The notes below the pieces were generated by a model that did no database searches, was not told where the DNA came from, and saw only the letters and a list, made by a program, of their open reading frames with translations. This document shows positions 21,701-32,399 of a stretch of 64,000 nt of DNA, in pieces; within the stretch, counting starts at the first letter, position 1, and each line of letters opens with the position of its first letter. Where the stretch lies: NCBI RefSeq assembly GCF_001411555.2, contig NC_049912.1, positions 15,558,341-15,622,340 of the forward strand, in the 5' to 3' direction. Position numbers and translations under genes: made by a program. This stretch comes from Juglans regia (taxonomy: Eukaryota > Streptophyta > Magnoliopsida > Fagales > Juglandaceae).

Positions 21701-24700
21701 CTTTTTTGTATGATTGATCGAACTCTATGTTGCAAGAATGTTATATAAAAGCATAATTTCCTATCTATACTTGTATCTTTGTTTAGTAACATACTGCTAG
21801 GTGGTTAGTTCACACCGACAGCTAATTCACACCAGGTGGCAGTGAATGGGGTTAAACATGTACTTAGTTACCTTCAACAGAGCCCTTATGGGAAATGGCT
21901 TTGGCGCTATGCTAATGAAATAGATAGCCTGTGGCGAGCGGATGCAGATGTGAAATTGGCCATGAATGGTGGTGGTTGGACGCTGGTGCTCAAATGAGGT
22001 GACTTGGAGTTGTGGGTTGGGGTTATGGAAGAACATTCAAAGGGTTTGGCGGGTAATTCTCCTGGTACATTAGATATGGGGTGGGGGGAGGAACCAAAAT
22101 ATAATTTCAGTATGATCAATGCTGTAGTGATTCATCTCTTAAATGGTCTTCTCAGATTTGTTCAACTTGGCTAGCAAAAAAGATGCATTGATAGCAGATA
22201 GCTTTCAACTTATTTACAGAACTTCAGGTTGTTAATCCTTGTTTCAGTTCTTACTGATCTGATAGTTATACTTAAAACTTTACATTAAGCAAATATGAAG
22301 AAAATTTCAAAAATTTTGAAATCTCATGAATTCTTTGGCCAACAATGCTTAAGAATTTGGTTCAGGAGATTCAATATGTTTCTTGGCGTCTAGAAATATA
22401 GGAATGCAATGTTTAGAATTTGGATGCCTATAAATGTAATGATGCCCACATTTGGTTTGGTTAAAATCTGACAAGCTTTCCTGGAACTTGAGATCCTTGC
22501 ATCTGGAATATTCCTGAGAGTCCATTAAAAATTAATTAGTGTCACAAAAACTGGGATAAAAATGGGACCAAAGGGAAATAAAATAATAAATACCACAAAA
22601 GCTTGCTCATGAAAAAGAAAAAAAAAACCCCCACAAAAGTTCAAATCACAGAATAACTTATGTTACTTGAATACCTAAATCATGCACTGAATTCAAAATT
22701 CAGTCGTCTTAAACAAAACCATAATACCACAAACATAGCATCATCCATTGCCATATCTGAATGGGCTTCAGCTGCATAAATACAACAAAATAAATTTTGT
22801 TCCATCATAAATCCATAAAACTGAGATGAGGTTGCCTTACTCTTGTTAAGCTTAGAAATTTGAGTGTATTGATGTAACTAATCTGAAACTGCACATTACC
22901 TTGCCGTGGAATGGGGATACCCAAACCCTATCATGCAAATCAACATTAGCATGAAAATACAGTTTTTTGGTAATCTGAATGGCTGGCATGTAGATTCCCA
23001 TCACTTCTTTACAAACAAACCTGAGAACGCGTAGGACTATCGAGGGGATTCTGGGGAATGCGAAATTGTTCTGTGAAAAAAAATAAAAAAATTCCCTGTA
23101 AGAGTGTTTTATCATCATCCAATCATGATCAATCATAGAGCTCTTGATATGAAACGTTTGCTTGCCTGAAGATTACATTTTTCTTTTAACTTGCAATCTG
23201 AAGTGTGCCTGCCTTTTTTCAGGGAATTAAAAGTGATGTTAGGACTAGCTCTGGTATGTTTTTGAGTCCTGAAGAAAAGAAGTATCCAATGATACAGGTT
23301 AGTTTACTTTTTTTACATCTCTGACTATAATATCGGTGCTCAATTCATGGATGCTCTACAGGATACCAAATGCTTGTAATAAACACTATGTGGCCCTGTT
23401 GCTATAGACCTTATTGATTGTTTTGACTGTTGGGGTTGACGTTGTTGTTCTGTACTTAATACCAACAAGTTTGTTTGCCTTGGCTGTTGCTGTTTTGACA
23501 CCATATTGAGGTATGGCATTTGAAGCATATGCACTCTTCATTAAATAAGGCATTTGCCGGTGCATATGCTTGAGCAATCGGGGTTCAGGAGCATGTATTA
23601 GAAATATGTGGTTTAAAAGTATTCTGTTTGATTTCTTATCCCTGTTCAACATGGAGCAACTCAAAACTGTACAGGGACAATCAGCCATTTAGGTATGTTT
23701 TATGGTGGTTGCCATCTCCATCCTTGAGGAATATGTGGCCAACTTGATGTCTTTTCATGGAACCCAACACACATGTATACAAGCATTGTTTCTACCCTTG
23801 TGCCTGCTGTTTGTAAATGGAGTAAAATTTTGAAGTTGCACCTTTGCATTTGATATCTGGGCCTGACCCCTTGATAAGTGTTACCTCATTTCAGTGTTGA
23901 TCACAAAGGAACATATTGATAAGAATTACTAAAACATGATTAAGATTAAAATCACACTTTCAACCTTTATTTTATTTTCTTTCACTTTTTATTTTTATTT
24001 TTATTTTTTTTTTCTTTTTTTGTCGTGGGGAGGCTGAGGGGATTGTTTGCACTTGTGTGTCATAGAGAGTAGGGAGAGTAGGGAGAGATTTTCAATGATA
24101 TAATTTACATGTACTCTTATGTGTTGGACATACAAACAATTTTATTTCCTAAGCTGTACTGATTGTGGTGGATCTCACTTTTTGTTGGAGACCTGTAATT
24201 GAGTGCTGTACTAAAATTGTCTCTTTCTTGCATAATCAGGCAATCGAAAAACGAATATCTATCTATTCTCAAGTACCAGTAGAAAATGGTGAGCTCATAC
24301 AAGTATTAAGGTGGGAATATAATCTACATCCTAGGAATGTATTCTTTATGAACAGAAATACTTATAGGTTTCACTACCAAGGCTAACATCTGCAGCAGCG
24401 CAGGTATGAGAAGAGTCAGTTTTACAAACCTCACCATGACTACTTTTCTGATACTGTAAGTTATTTACCTGTCTTTGTGACTATTGGAATCTATTCTGTA
24501 GCAGTTATTGCTCATATATGTTGTAATTAAGTCATTTTCTGGAAAGGAATCAAAATCTTTTTTTGTCAGTTCAATTTGAAGCGAGGTGGTCAGCGAATAG
24601 CAACAATCCTCATGTATTTAAGTGACAATGTTGAAGGAGGAGAAACATATTTCCCTTTGGTAATTACCTTTTAAAATTTGATGCTTAACATTTATTTATT

Positions 24701-27700
24701 TTTCATTAGATAGATGAATGTTTTTCATTATATAGATGAATGTTAGAACATAAGTGCTTCAAGTTATTATTTGTATTTTTAAGCACATGTACTTCAAGTA
24801 TTGGGCACTTTTTTCAAGTTTTTCATTTTCAGAAAAAATGCCCAACATCTACTATAGTTCACATTTGAGCCATTTTCCTCCTTTTGTTATGAAACATTTT
24901 CCACTGTTACCAAACAGACAAGTGAACCACAGTTTTTTGCTTTTTCTTCATAAAGTGCTCTGAAATATGCCCTAAAAGTTTCTTCAATAACCAAATATGC
25001 CCTGGAATTTTCTTCATCTGAATATATGCATAATTTATTTAATCATGGGTCCATTAGGAACTACTACTAGGAAGTCCCTTTGTTCAAAAGAAAATACTTA
25101 GGCAAAACTCGCTGAACTGAGAGTATAACTCTGGTACCTAGGTGGTCCTGCAGGTGGTTGACACAAGTCATTCTATGATTCCTTTTTTCTTCCTTCAAAT
25201 TTGCACATGCATATGTGATATTTAATAGACAATCCCACATGCCTTGAGGTGTATGTGGATACTGACCATAAAAGGAAGAATGGCAAACATGCTTTAGTTT
25301 TGTTAAAGTTTTTTTACCTGTTAAGGATTCTGATCAAGGGACGAGGATGGGATAAGATGGTTCAGGCATTTTGGGTTTGATTCCGCACTAGCAATTCTTC
25401 TGGATTACTTGATGCATGGTTTGGGCTGGTGGCGTCATGTGTTCAGGTTTACTCTCTTGCTTGGGAATGGGATCCCACATTGCTTGAGAGCAAGATTGGC
25501 TCAAGGGTAAGGCCACTTAGGCCATTGCCTAAGGCCCCACCCAGTGCAAGGCCCCCAAAATTAAAAATGAAGATGCTTTTTTTTTTTTTAATTTTTTTTA
25601 AAAATATATAAAAACCATTTCATTAAATAATTTTTATATTTTTCAATGTGTGCAATGGTCTAGATTTTTATGATTTTCTTGTTTCTATCTCTTCCTCTTA
25701 ACTAGTTTTAAACTCTTGTACACCCCGTGTACTTGGGCTATGCCTATTCTTATTAGTTAAATTTATTACTTATAAAAAAAAATGTGGAAGGCCCCATGAC
25801 ACTAAGGCCCTGTTTGGATGTTGAGATGGTCTCAACCCATCTCATCTCATCTCAACATTCACACACCACTTAAACACAAACACTTTTCATTTCAAATTTT
25901 CAACGTTTCAAATTTTTCATCTAATCATTACAACTTTCCCAAACTTCCAAACAAAACACAAAAAATAATTCAAAATTTTCAAATCCCAAAACAAAAATAA
26001 TACTAAAAAATTATATTATAACAATATTTTAACTTTATATTTTTTTTATTCAACTTTTTTCTCTCCTCTCCCAAAACCCCATAAAACATCTTAACTCAAA
26101 CTATTCAATTTTCACTGCTATTCATAGATTTCTCATCTCATCTTAACATCCAAATGAGGCCTGAATTTAATATTTAATTCAATAAATAATTTATATTTTT
26201 AAATAAAATTTTCTAAGATCTTGCTAAATTGAGGCACAAAATTTACAATGAGACCTCATTTTAAATTGTTGTATTAAATATAAATTCAAAACTTTTTATT
26301 TAAATATTTAAAATAAAACCTCATTTTTTTAAAATTTTAAAAAGTATTCAATATAATAATTTATATTTTATTGTATTATAATTGAGAATGGCTCACTTAA
26401 ATTTTTTCTTAGGCCTAAATTTGTATTGAGCCACCCCTGCTTAAGAGGGAAAAGCTCAAGCCCTAATGATTCCATGGAGCTCTAATTGTAATCTCGACTA
26501 ATCCTTTTGGAGTATAGGCACAAATGTGGCTTGAGCTTTGCTTAGATTGTTACATATGGTATCAAAGTCAATCCCAACTAGAAGTGTGGGACTTGAGCCT
26601 AGGACTTGAGTAGTACCAATTATGATGGAATGGCCCAACAAAGATGTTTGGAATTTAAGGGGGGAGATTGTAATGCCCCAGATTGTGCGATTGCATATAG
26701 GATGGTGGTAAATGGGATTCCACATTGCTTGGTATGGAGAAGTTCAAGTCCTTTAGAAGGATTCCAAGGGGCTCTAATTGTAAGGCTTGACTAGATCTTT
26801 TGGAGTATGGACCTAGATGTGGCTTGGGCCCCCCTTGGACACCTTGTCTTGGTGAGTTTCCATGTCATAAAAAAAAACTTGTTAATGTTGGATTACATTA
26901 AACCGAAAACCTTGGAAGATAAAAGAATGATGAACAGTGATCATTTTGATTATTCACATATACCTACTAAGTTGTAGCTTTGGGATTTGGGAACTTGGGA
27001 GTCCTGGATCTGTGAAGGGAAATGATTTTTCTAGGGAAAATGTACTTGCTACCTAATTGACTGGTTTTCACATTTACCAGTTTAGTAGAGATGGTTACCA
27101 GGAAAATGGTTCTTTGTTGCGCACTAGACAAAATGACTGAAGTGGGATAGGGAAGGTTACAGGGCTTCTTGATACTTGCAAGTCATGGAGATCATAAAAT
27201 TGTAGAAAAGTTTATCACGGTCTTGGGTCTTGAGTTTCGGTTTCTTTCTTCAGAAGTTTCAGGGTCCAATGCGTCTTACTTTGTTGCCTCTAGGTGGCAT
27301 CATTCCAATGTTATTCATTTGAATAAATAAATTTCATTATTAATATCTTCTCATTCCATACATTTTGTGTTTGTCTACTTGGTAAGAGTTCAACATCTGG
27401 ACATTAGCCAGGCATCTACTTATGGTTTATTGAGGATTGATTGCCCTGGTTTCATTTAGCACCTGATTGCCAAGGCAGTTGTGTTTATGCTGAGTTGATA
27501 TTTGTTCAACAGAGGCATTTGGACAGATTGGAAGGTGTAGTTTATCCTTATACATGATCACTTCTTAACCATATAATGCAAGAAAAAGGAAAGCACTTAA
27601 TGTATCAAGAAATGTTGGTGAATATATAGTAGTTAGTACATTCTCCGAAAATAAGAATTGAATCACCAGGTCTGCCCTTGTGCAGGACTGTAAGGTAGCC

Positions 27701-29044
27701 TGTATTGGGCCTATTCATGGATTTATGTGCGTATATAGAAGTAATGATAAATGAAAGAAAGTGAAACTTCTATTATACCCTCCGTAGTTCTTTGTTTCTG
27801 CAAAGTTCTCACACATCAACATTTCTGCTGGATGCACTCACTATTGTTTAGCAAAGCTTTAGTAGCAAGGGCCAAGATTACTGCATGATTTCATCTTAAA
27901 TTTTTTCCAGTGCTCAAATGTATGCTAGTTGTCAAATAGTCTCTTCTTTAAAACAAAATCTGGTCATAAATTATTATTATCTGTAATATTGGTGGTGAAG
28001 TATTAACAATGGAGAAATTGGACATTTTTTTGTAAGTTTGTTTTTTGTCATTGAAAATTTATGGAAGACAACTGGCTTCCAGCACTAGAAAGATCTCAAA
28101 GTGTTCTACCTGAGAAGAGTTCTTCAATAAAATGCTTTGGTAAGTGGATCAATATGGAACTGCAAATGCTGGAATCACCAGTCTGGTAGAGAAATTTATT
28201 GCTTCCAGTTCCAGTACTTGACACGATACCAAAGAGATATGTTATCTTAATGAGTCATGTCCAAATATTGTGATTCCTTTTTGGTTAACCCCTGTGAGCA
28301 TAGTTTTGTGTTATTAGAGTTGATGAGGCAATTTTTGGTGATCTTAACCGTGTGGAAATTGAAATTGTGTTTATTAATGGTGATGGGCATCTATTGCTGT
28401 CATAGATGCTACCTGTGTGATGATCTTGTTGATATAGTTGTACCTATCACGTCCTGAATCCTGCCATTTTTTTTTTTTGGATAAATAATCTGTAATTCTT
28501 GATTATTGATTTTCTTTCCATCCTTGTCTCTGCAAGAGTTATTATGTTCTTGAAAGTTTTGTTTCATATTTATCAAAGAAGGAAAAAAGGTTTTCTTGAA
28601 ATAATTCTGTTTGAACTTTTTATTGATAATTCTCAGGCTGGTTCGGGTGAGTGTAGCTGTGGTGGGAAGATGGTTAAAGGGTTGTCTGTTAAACCGATTA
28701 AAGGAGACGCAGTACTTTTTTGGAGCATGGTTTGTTTTCTTAATGTTACTTGTTAGTTTGTGCATCTTTATATCTTGTGAAATATAGATAGTTTACTGTT
28801 TACCTCTTATTTGCCTACATATTTATGCTATTTGAAGTGGTAAATGATCTAGGGCTTGCATTGTTCGATGTGCCCTCAGTGAATGGACCAAATTCAAATC
28901 CGTCTTCTTTTTTTTTTCCTTGGTTGCTCCTTTCAGGGTCTAGATGGACAGTCCGATCCAAGTAGCATACATGGAGGATGTGAGGTGCTAGCTGGGGAAA
29001 AGTGGTCGGCTACAAAATGGATGAGGCAGAGAGCTGCAAATTGA
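15753..29044 (+). CDS. P4H1: Prolyl 4-hydroxylase, Arabidopsis P4H1 type (12 exons)
   Basis: Twelve exons join in frame to 286 aa, all with GT-AG introns: 15753-15819, 16029-16076, 17827-17889, 18342-18394, 20407-20472, 21184-21258, 23223-23297, 24240-24310, 24404-24455, about 24570-24659, 28637-28729, 28937-29044. Family members are about 280-300 aa. Residues 6-30 form one hydrophobic membrane anchor, so the protein should be a type II membrane protein of the ER/Golgi. The catalytic double-stranded beta-helix has all ligands: His183 and Asp185 in KPHHDYF, His263 in SIHGGCEV (Fe2+), and Lys273 ten residues later (2-oxoglutarate). The enzyme hydroxylates proline in secreted proteins such as extensins and arabinogalactan proteins, using O2, 2-oxoglutarate and ascorbate. 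The start is the first ATG, leading into AMKIVFGLLTLVTVG as in P4H1. Introns are unusually TE-rich; intron 10 is 4.0 kb. No stop or frameshift was seen. Confidence 0.95.
16125..16147 (+). mobile_element. Minimal 3'-tail retroinsertion with 13-bp TSD (intron 2)
   Basis: Two exact copies of ATGCTCTCTATCG (16112-16124 and 16148-16160) flank only about 23 nt ending in AAAAAA. This is the pattern of an extremely 5'-truncated LINE-mediated insertion. The tail resembles the 3' end of the LINE at 20087-20361. Confidence 0.7.
16206..16868. mobile_element. GC-edged inverted-repeat element of unknown class (intron 2)
   Basis: A 663-bp unit starts AGGGTGATACCCGCATGG and ends GGTGATAGCCCT, an imperfect terminal inversion. 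Both ends are extremely G/C-rich (repeated GCGGGGCGGGG and CCCCGCCCC), whereas the middle is AT-rich. The ends recall hAT non-autonomous elements (AGGGCTG...), but no 8-bp duplication could be identified. The G runs could form G-quadruplexes. It contains the hairpin at 16498-16645. Confidence 0.5.
16498..16645 (+). repeat. Long inverted repeat (72-nt arms, 4-nt loop) in P4H1 intron 2
   Basis: The arms at 16498-16569 and 16574-16645 are near-perfect reverse complements. For example GACCTCCTAGACCAACCTTT pairs with AAAGGTTGGCCTAGGAGACC, and GCAATGTGGGACTTA with TAAGTCTCACATTGC. As it sits in an intron of a gene read in this direction, the transcript would fold into a long stem. It may be the core of a foldback element. 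Confidence 0.85.
17960..18174. mobile_element. Tourist-like MITE, copy B (P4H1 intron 3)
   Basis: A 215-bp element with ends GGGCAGGTTTGGGG and CCTACCC, internal TCTCATCTCATC, and TTA/TAA at the two borders. It shares termini and internal words with copies A, C and D. It begins about 70 nt after the exon 3 donor site. Confidence 0.65.
18486..19227. mobile_element. hAT-like non-autonomous element (P4H1 intron 4)
   Basis: The left end reads AGTGCTGGTAAAAGC and the right end, reversed, reads CAGTGTTTGTAAAAGC, an imperfect terminal inversion. Both continue into GCGC and GCTTTGTGC-type words. The interior is AT-rich with a TA run near 19050 and no coding signal. No clear 8-bp duplication was found, so the class is tentative. 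Confidence 0.5.
19557..20086 (-). pseudogene. LINE 3' fragment, minus strand (P4H1 intron 4)
   Basis: Read on the minus strand from about 20050, it gives FIDHRLLHSEIARALW, then KVWFAWFMPK, matching the zf-RVT and C-terminal part of plant LINE ORF2. The 3' UTR follows, ending near ACTCGATTCTTACC at 19560. Stops interrupt it. A second LINE later inserted into or beside it in the opposite orientation. Confidence 0.75.
20087..20361 (+). mobile_element. 5'-truncated LINE insertion with poly(A) and 16-bp TSD (intron 4)
   Basis: Exact copies of AAGCCTCCTATTCCCT flank it (20071-20086 and 20362-20377). The body encodes the ORF2 C-terminus (WMERNARCFEDKERTVVELK and DFLSLVHRS, then stop). A 3' UTR with TGTGGTATACTTCCTGTGTA and a run of A follow. 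The perfect 16-bp duplication points to a fairly recent target-primed insertion. It ends only about 30 nt before the exon 5 acceptor. Confidence 0.88.
21790..22220 (+). pseudogene. LINE ORF2 relic, plus strand (P4H1 intron 6)
   Basis: Frame-shifting translation gives GKWLWRYANEIDSLWR (about 21892), GLWKNIQRVWRV (about 22017) and FSDLFNLASKKDALIADSF (about 22150). This is the usual order of the region between RT and zf-RVT in plant LINEs (GKWLWR...GLWK.I...LF.LA). No tail or target duplication is seen. Confidence 0.7.
25690..25789 (+). repeat. LINE 3' UTR tail with poly(A), inside the hAT element
   Basis: CTCTTGTACACCCCGTGTACTTGGGCTATGCC followed by an AT-rich stretch and a run of A (described in parts) matches the tail architecture of the LINE at 20087-20361. 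Only a non-coding tail remains. Confidence 0.55.
25806..26161. mobile_element. Tourist-like MITE, copy C (inside the hAT element)
   Basis: A 356-bp element starts GGCCCTGTTTGGATGTTGAG and ends CTTAACATCCAAATGAGGCC, an inverted repeat of about 20 bp. TAA and TGA lie at the borders, close to the TWA duplication of PIF/Harbinger MITEs. It is the clearest copy of the four in the window. It sits wholly inside the hAT element, so it inserted after it or was carried by it. Confidence 0.82.
26869..28630 (+). other. Remainder of P4H1 intron 10, nothing recognised
   Basis: Unique-looking intronic sequence without recognisable protein similarity or terminal repeats; a T run lies at about 28468. Confidence 0.5.
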
Positions 29045-29429
29045 TTTTTATAGCTTTTACCCATCTCTCCGAAATTCAGAAAAGGGCTTCCTCTTCATGG
29101 GGATGTCGTCCTGACATATTAACCCCCTTATTTCAATGACTGGTGACTGAATAATTTGTAAGATGGAAGTATCAAATACGCAACAAATGATTAGGCAAGT
29201 TGAGTTGAGGACCTTGTGTTGACACCCTTTGTGTACTGAAGAGATTGGTCTTCCTCACAGATCATCTAATGCCGTGGAACTCGGAGTCCTCCACTGTCAG
29301 CGGTGTCCCGCATAGGGGAAGCCATACTAGTTCATGACAACAGCAAGGACCGATTCATATTTACAACTATAGTTGTATTTATAAAGTACGTCAGGCTGAA
29401 GACGTGAAGAAAAGTAAGTATTTAAGATG

Positions 29430-29435
29430 AATAAA
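29430..29435 (+). promoter_or_regulatory. Candidate polyadenylation signal of the P4H1-type gene
   Basis: An AATAAA hexamer lies about 390 nt after the stop codon, in sequence with no competing gene. Other AT-rich signals are possible; plant signals are loose. Confidence 0.35.
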
Positions 29436-29480
29436 AGAGTGGGCCCCACATCTAAACAAAGTATTTATATGAGAGTTTTG

Positions 29481-29648
29481 CTACTCATCACATCAAACAC
29501 CACACTTTTTTTATTTTTAATTTTATTTTTAGTTTTATTCTTCTAAAACTTGTTGAATTATTCTACTCATCATCCATATATTACATATTTACTAAAATAA
29601 AAATAAAAAATAAAATAAAAAAAAGTGTGGTGTGTGGATGATGAATAG
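29481..29648. repeat. Foldback MITE-like repeat downstream of P4H1
   Basis: CTACTCATCACATCAAACAC near 29481 pairs with GTGTGTGGATGATGAATAG near 29630, extended by CCACAC plus T-run and A-run plus GTGTGG. The arms are about 35 nt around an AT-rich centre. No coding. Confidence 0.65.
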
Positions 29649-29822
29649 ATTTTATTTTTTTATTTTTTTATATATATGTGAACTGTTTTGTTACTCTGGA
29701 CCCTATTATTAGATCAATTTAGATACTAACTTGTATATGCGCACATATATATATATATAGAGAGAGAGCGACAGGTGGTGGTATGTCTCCACATAGAATT
29801 AGAATGACTAAACAAAAGAGAA

Positions 29823-29979
29823 ATGATACTTGTAGTCGTGAGTGCGCAAGCGTCGTGTAATCATTTTGAAAAAAATGAATAAATACGAGATTCACATGAA
29901 AAAATAATAATTTTTTAACAGTAGATTTCACTCTTTTTCAAAGCGACTGCACGACGCTTGCGTACTCCATGACCATTAC
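29823..29979. repeat. Inverted-repeat MITE-like element with GCAAGCGTCGTG arms
   Basis: TGTAGTCGTGAGTGCGCAAG and CGTCGTG near 29831 are inverted as CACGACGCTTGCGTACTCCA near 29950. The arms continue into TTTTGAAAAA/CTTTTTCAAA, giving a stem of about 45 nt with mismatches. Interior is AT-rich. No family name is supported from sequence alone. Confidence 0.65.
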
Positions 29980-30339
29980 TCCAAACAAAAATGTTTGTTG
30001 TTGAGCTTAGTAATGCAGGTAGTTGAGAGAATTGGACGTTCTACGGCCTGTTGAGATTCTCTCTCACTGTTCACCTTCTCTTGGGTTCGTTCTCTCTTTC
30101 TTTTCTTTTTCATATGTTTTTTTTTTCTATAGGGATCGAGTATTAAAAAAACAAAAAAATTTCACTATTTGGCAGTAACCATTACACATCATAGCACAAT
30201 TATCAATTTATCCCTGCAACAAAACTCACGCATCCCTCATATTCTTCCCATTTGAATCTCATCCCCTTCCTTCATAGCAGATTTCCTCTCCCCCATCCCC
30301 AACGTTCCTGAAGTCCTCCTACCCCTAATTCTACCCTCT

Positions 30340-31030
30340 CGTCTCACCTATCCTCTCCCCCACCCCCGTGTTCCTGCACTCTGATTTGGGCATAGTGGTG
30401 GTGTCGAGATTGCACACGACAGAGACACGTGGCTCGTGGAGGAGCTTGGGTCGTGGGTCTCAAATAAGAGAAATGGAGAGGGGGAGCTAAGGGAGGCATG
30501 GCTGAGCATTGAGGGATGAGGGAGGTGCAGGGGAGTTGGTGGTGGCGAGGGGAAGGCAGCACAGTGGTTGGAGGGCAGCGGATCTAGGCCCAAATGGGTA
30601 GAGAAACCCATGGGAGAGTGAGGGTGCGTGAGGGGTAGATCAGGGCTATGGGTGGCTGGGGTAGGTCGGTCAATGGTGGCCAGTGGAGGCTCGAGGTGGC
30701 GGCTAGAAGTCGTGGGTGGCGGCGTACGGTGAGCTAAGGTGGAGAACCCGTGTATGGGTGAAACCCATTTCGGGAAAGAGAGGGAGAGGGTTGCTGTGCT
30801 ATGGAAGCTCGACGGTGGGGCTAAAGGCTGACAACGACGGCAATAACAGTGGCAAACCGTGTAGGAGAACCCATTTCGGGTTGAGAGAGGGGGTTGCGTA
30901 TGGGGGCTTCCGTGGAGGTTTGAAGGTGGCTGGAGGTGGTGGCCGGTGGCACTGCAGGTGGCGCACAGCGAGGTTGGGTGAGGTGGTGAGCTGAGAGAGG
31001 GAATCGGGTAGGGGGAGGGGGAATCCATTT
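30340..31030 (-). repeat. GC-rich low-complexity block with a 226-codon minus open frame
   Basis: A G-rich plus strand (GGTGG, GAGAGGG words) gives a proline/serine/histidine-rich minus-strand frame (31028-30348) with the words SFPKWVS and PHSPMGFS. The same composition and the words PKWVS and PPPP recur at 39026-39433 inside the 5.5-kb insertion. I think both are parts of related large LTRs rather than genes. T runs follow at 31045 and 31182. Confidence 0.45.
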
Positions 31031-31324
31031 CTATAACGCAATTTTGTTTTTTTTTTTTTTTTGTTTAAAAAAAAGGACATGTAAGATGTGCTACGAATCA
31101 GCCGTGAACAATGGTTGATCCATAGAAAAACTCTTAAAAAAACATGCAGGTACACTATCGATTACTTGCACAACATAACATTTTTTTTTTTTTGGGTTCT
31201 GTTCTTTGATTTTGGCAGCACTGTTTGGACCACATTTGACCTCCATGCATTCATTTCCCACTTATTTGGTTAAAATTTGCTAGATCTACCTATTTCACTC
31301 TTAAACTAATACGATCATCAATAC

Positions 31325-31823
31325 TGTTGATGTCGTGTTTCGTGGGCCTGGTCAACTTCAAACCGTCGGTATTCGAGCGATCACCTGCACAGTAACTATG
31401 GGGGTCTCGGGGTCCGTTGATCCTCCGATGCTTAAGTCAGTAATGGTGATGGGGATGATAAAAAATAATGAAGATGAGAGTGTAAGGTGACAGTGATAGA
31501 TTGACTAATTACCTTGTTCGTTGCTGGTAGTGTTCTGTTTATAGTTACCGACCAGATCCCCACCATAATGGGCTGTTGCATAGTAGGGGATAATATACTT
31601 GTGCTGTTTGTTCATCGAGCTGCTCCTAGGTCGTCACTTTGTCGAGCTGTGAAGGGCTCAGGCTTGCTGTTCATTGCTCGGGCCTTGGGACGCATTAAAT
31701 GCGGCGTGGAAATTCAGAGTATCGCTGGGCCTTGCCTCTGGCCCAACTCAACCAAGTCCATATATCTGGGTTGTGACCTGGGCTCATTCTTCGGCCCAAT
31801 ATAAGGGATTTTCTCCCTTCACA
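31325..31823 (-). repeat. 3' LTR of the Tat element (499 bp)
   Basis: On the plus strand it starts TGTTGATGTCGTG and ends TTTTCTCCCTTCACA, the same ends as the 5' LTR. It lacks the 33-bp array found in the 5' LTR. Sequence identity between the two is high over shared parts. Confidence 0.9.
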
Positions 31824-31879
31824 GTATCCCGTAAATTTTTAGCACACTTGTGGGTTGGAAATTCAGAGAGAGTTTTTCT

Positions 31880-32240
31880 TTTGGTTTTTGTAGCTTTCGT
31901 CGATGTAATATTCTTTTTGTACCCCTGTTTGTAACCCTGTTCGGGAAATAAGAGGACTTTTCGCTATTTTCGTATACTTGCCTGTACGACTCCTTGTTTT
32001 TACTTCGCTCTTGTTGATGTAATATTCTTCTTGTACCCCTGTTTGTAACCATGTTTGGGAAATAAGAGGACTTTTCGCTGTTTTCGTATACTTGCCTGTA
32101 CGACTCCTTATTTTTACTTCGCTCTTGTTGGTGTAATATTCTTCTTGTACCCCTGTTTGTAACCCTGTTCGGGAAATAAGTGGACTTTTCACTGTTTTTG
32201 TATACTTGCCTGTACGACTCCTTGTTTTTACTCCGCTCTT
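31880..32240 (-). repeat. 114-bp tandem array with an in-frame 38-codon repeat
   Basis: Anchors (G/T)GATGTAATATTCTT-like at 31902, 32016 and 32130 are exactly 114 bp apart. Because 114 is 38 codons, two minus-strand frames stay open through all units: 32334-31819 (171 codons, repeating RSKNKESYRQVY and RVTNRGTRRILH) and 32192-31863 (109 codons, repeating RTGLQTGVQEEYY). No family match is recognised and a protein product is unproven. Confidence 0.88.
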
Positions 32241-32399
32241 GTTTGTCGAGCTTTTCGAATCCGAGGTATGAAAGATCCACTAGCGTGAAGTTTTTTCGAG
32301 CTGTTGTTTTTCCATTAATTCTTGCTTCGTTCAATTGGGCGACCGAGCTTGTATCCTGCGAAGGCCTGCTTTGTTCTTAAAATAATTTTGTGTACCTGT

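Larger units (their letters stand above)
25491..26439. mobile_element. hAT-type element, 949 bp, with 8-bp TSD, inside the TRIM LTR
   Basis: CTTGAGAG (25483-25490) and CTTAAGAG (26440-26447) form an 8-bp duplication with one mismatch, diagnostic of hAT. Ends are CAAGATTGGCTCA and TGAGCCACCCCTG; 10 of 13 bases match as inverted repeats, and CAGGGGTGGCTCA is a common plant hAT terminus. Joining the flanks restores continuity with the 3' LTR of the host TRIM. No transposase is encoded, so it is non-autonomous. It carries a LINE tail (25690-25789) and MITE copy C. Confidence 0.82.
25466..26868 (+). mobile_element. TRIM-like LTR element (P4H1 intron 10), 5' LTR split
   Basis: After removing the hAT insertion, the 5' LTR piece (25466-25490 plus 26448-26554) aligns with 26715-26825. 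Shared blocks are AATGGGATYCCACATTGCTT, GGGCTCTAATTGTAA-like and CTTTTGGAGTAT. Next come a primer-binding site TGGTATCAAAG at 26557, about 110 nt without coding, a purine tract AAGGGGGGAGA ending near 26667, and the 3' LTR starting TGTAATGCCCC at 26669. This is the full layout of a terminal-repeat retrotransposon in miniature. The 5' LTR lacks its first ~45 nt. Confidence 0.75.

Noticed and set aside
24165..24386. A 73-codon open frame spanning exon 8 of P4H1
   Set aside because: It is the exon read through into intron 8; homology and GT-AG sites end the exon at 24310.
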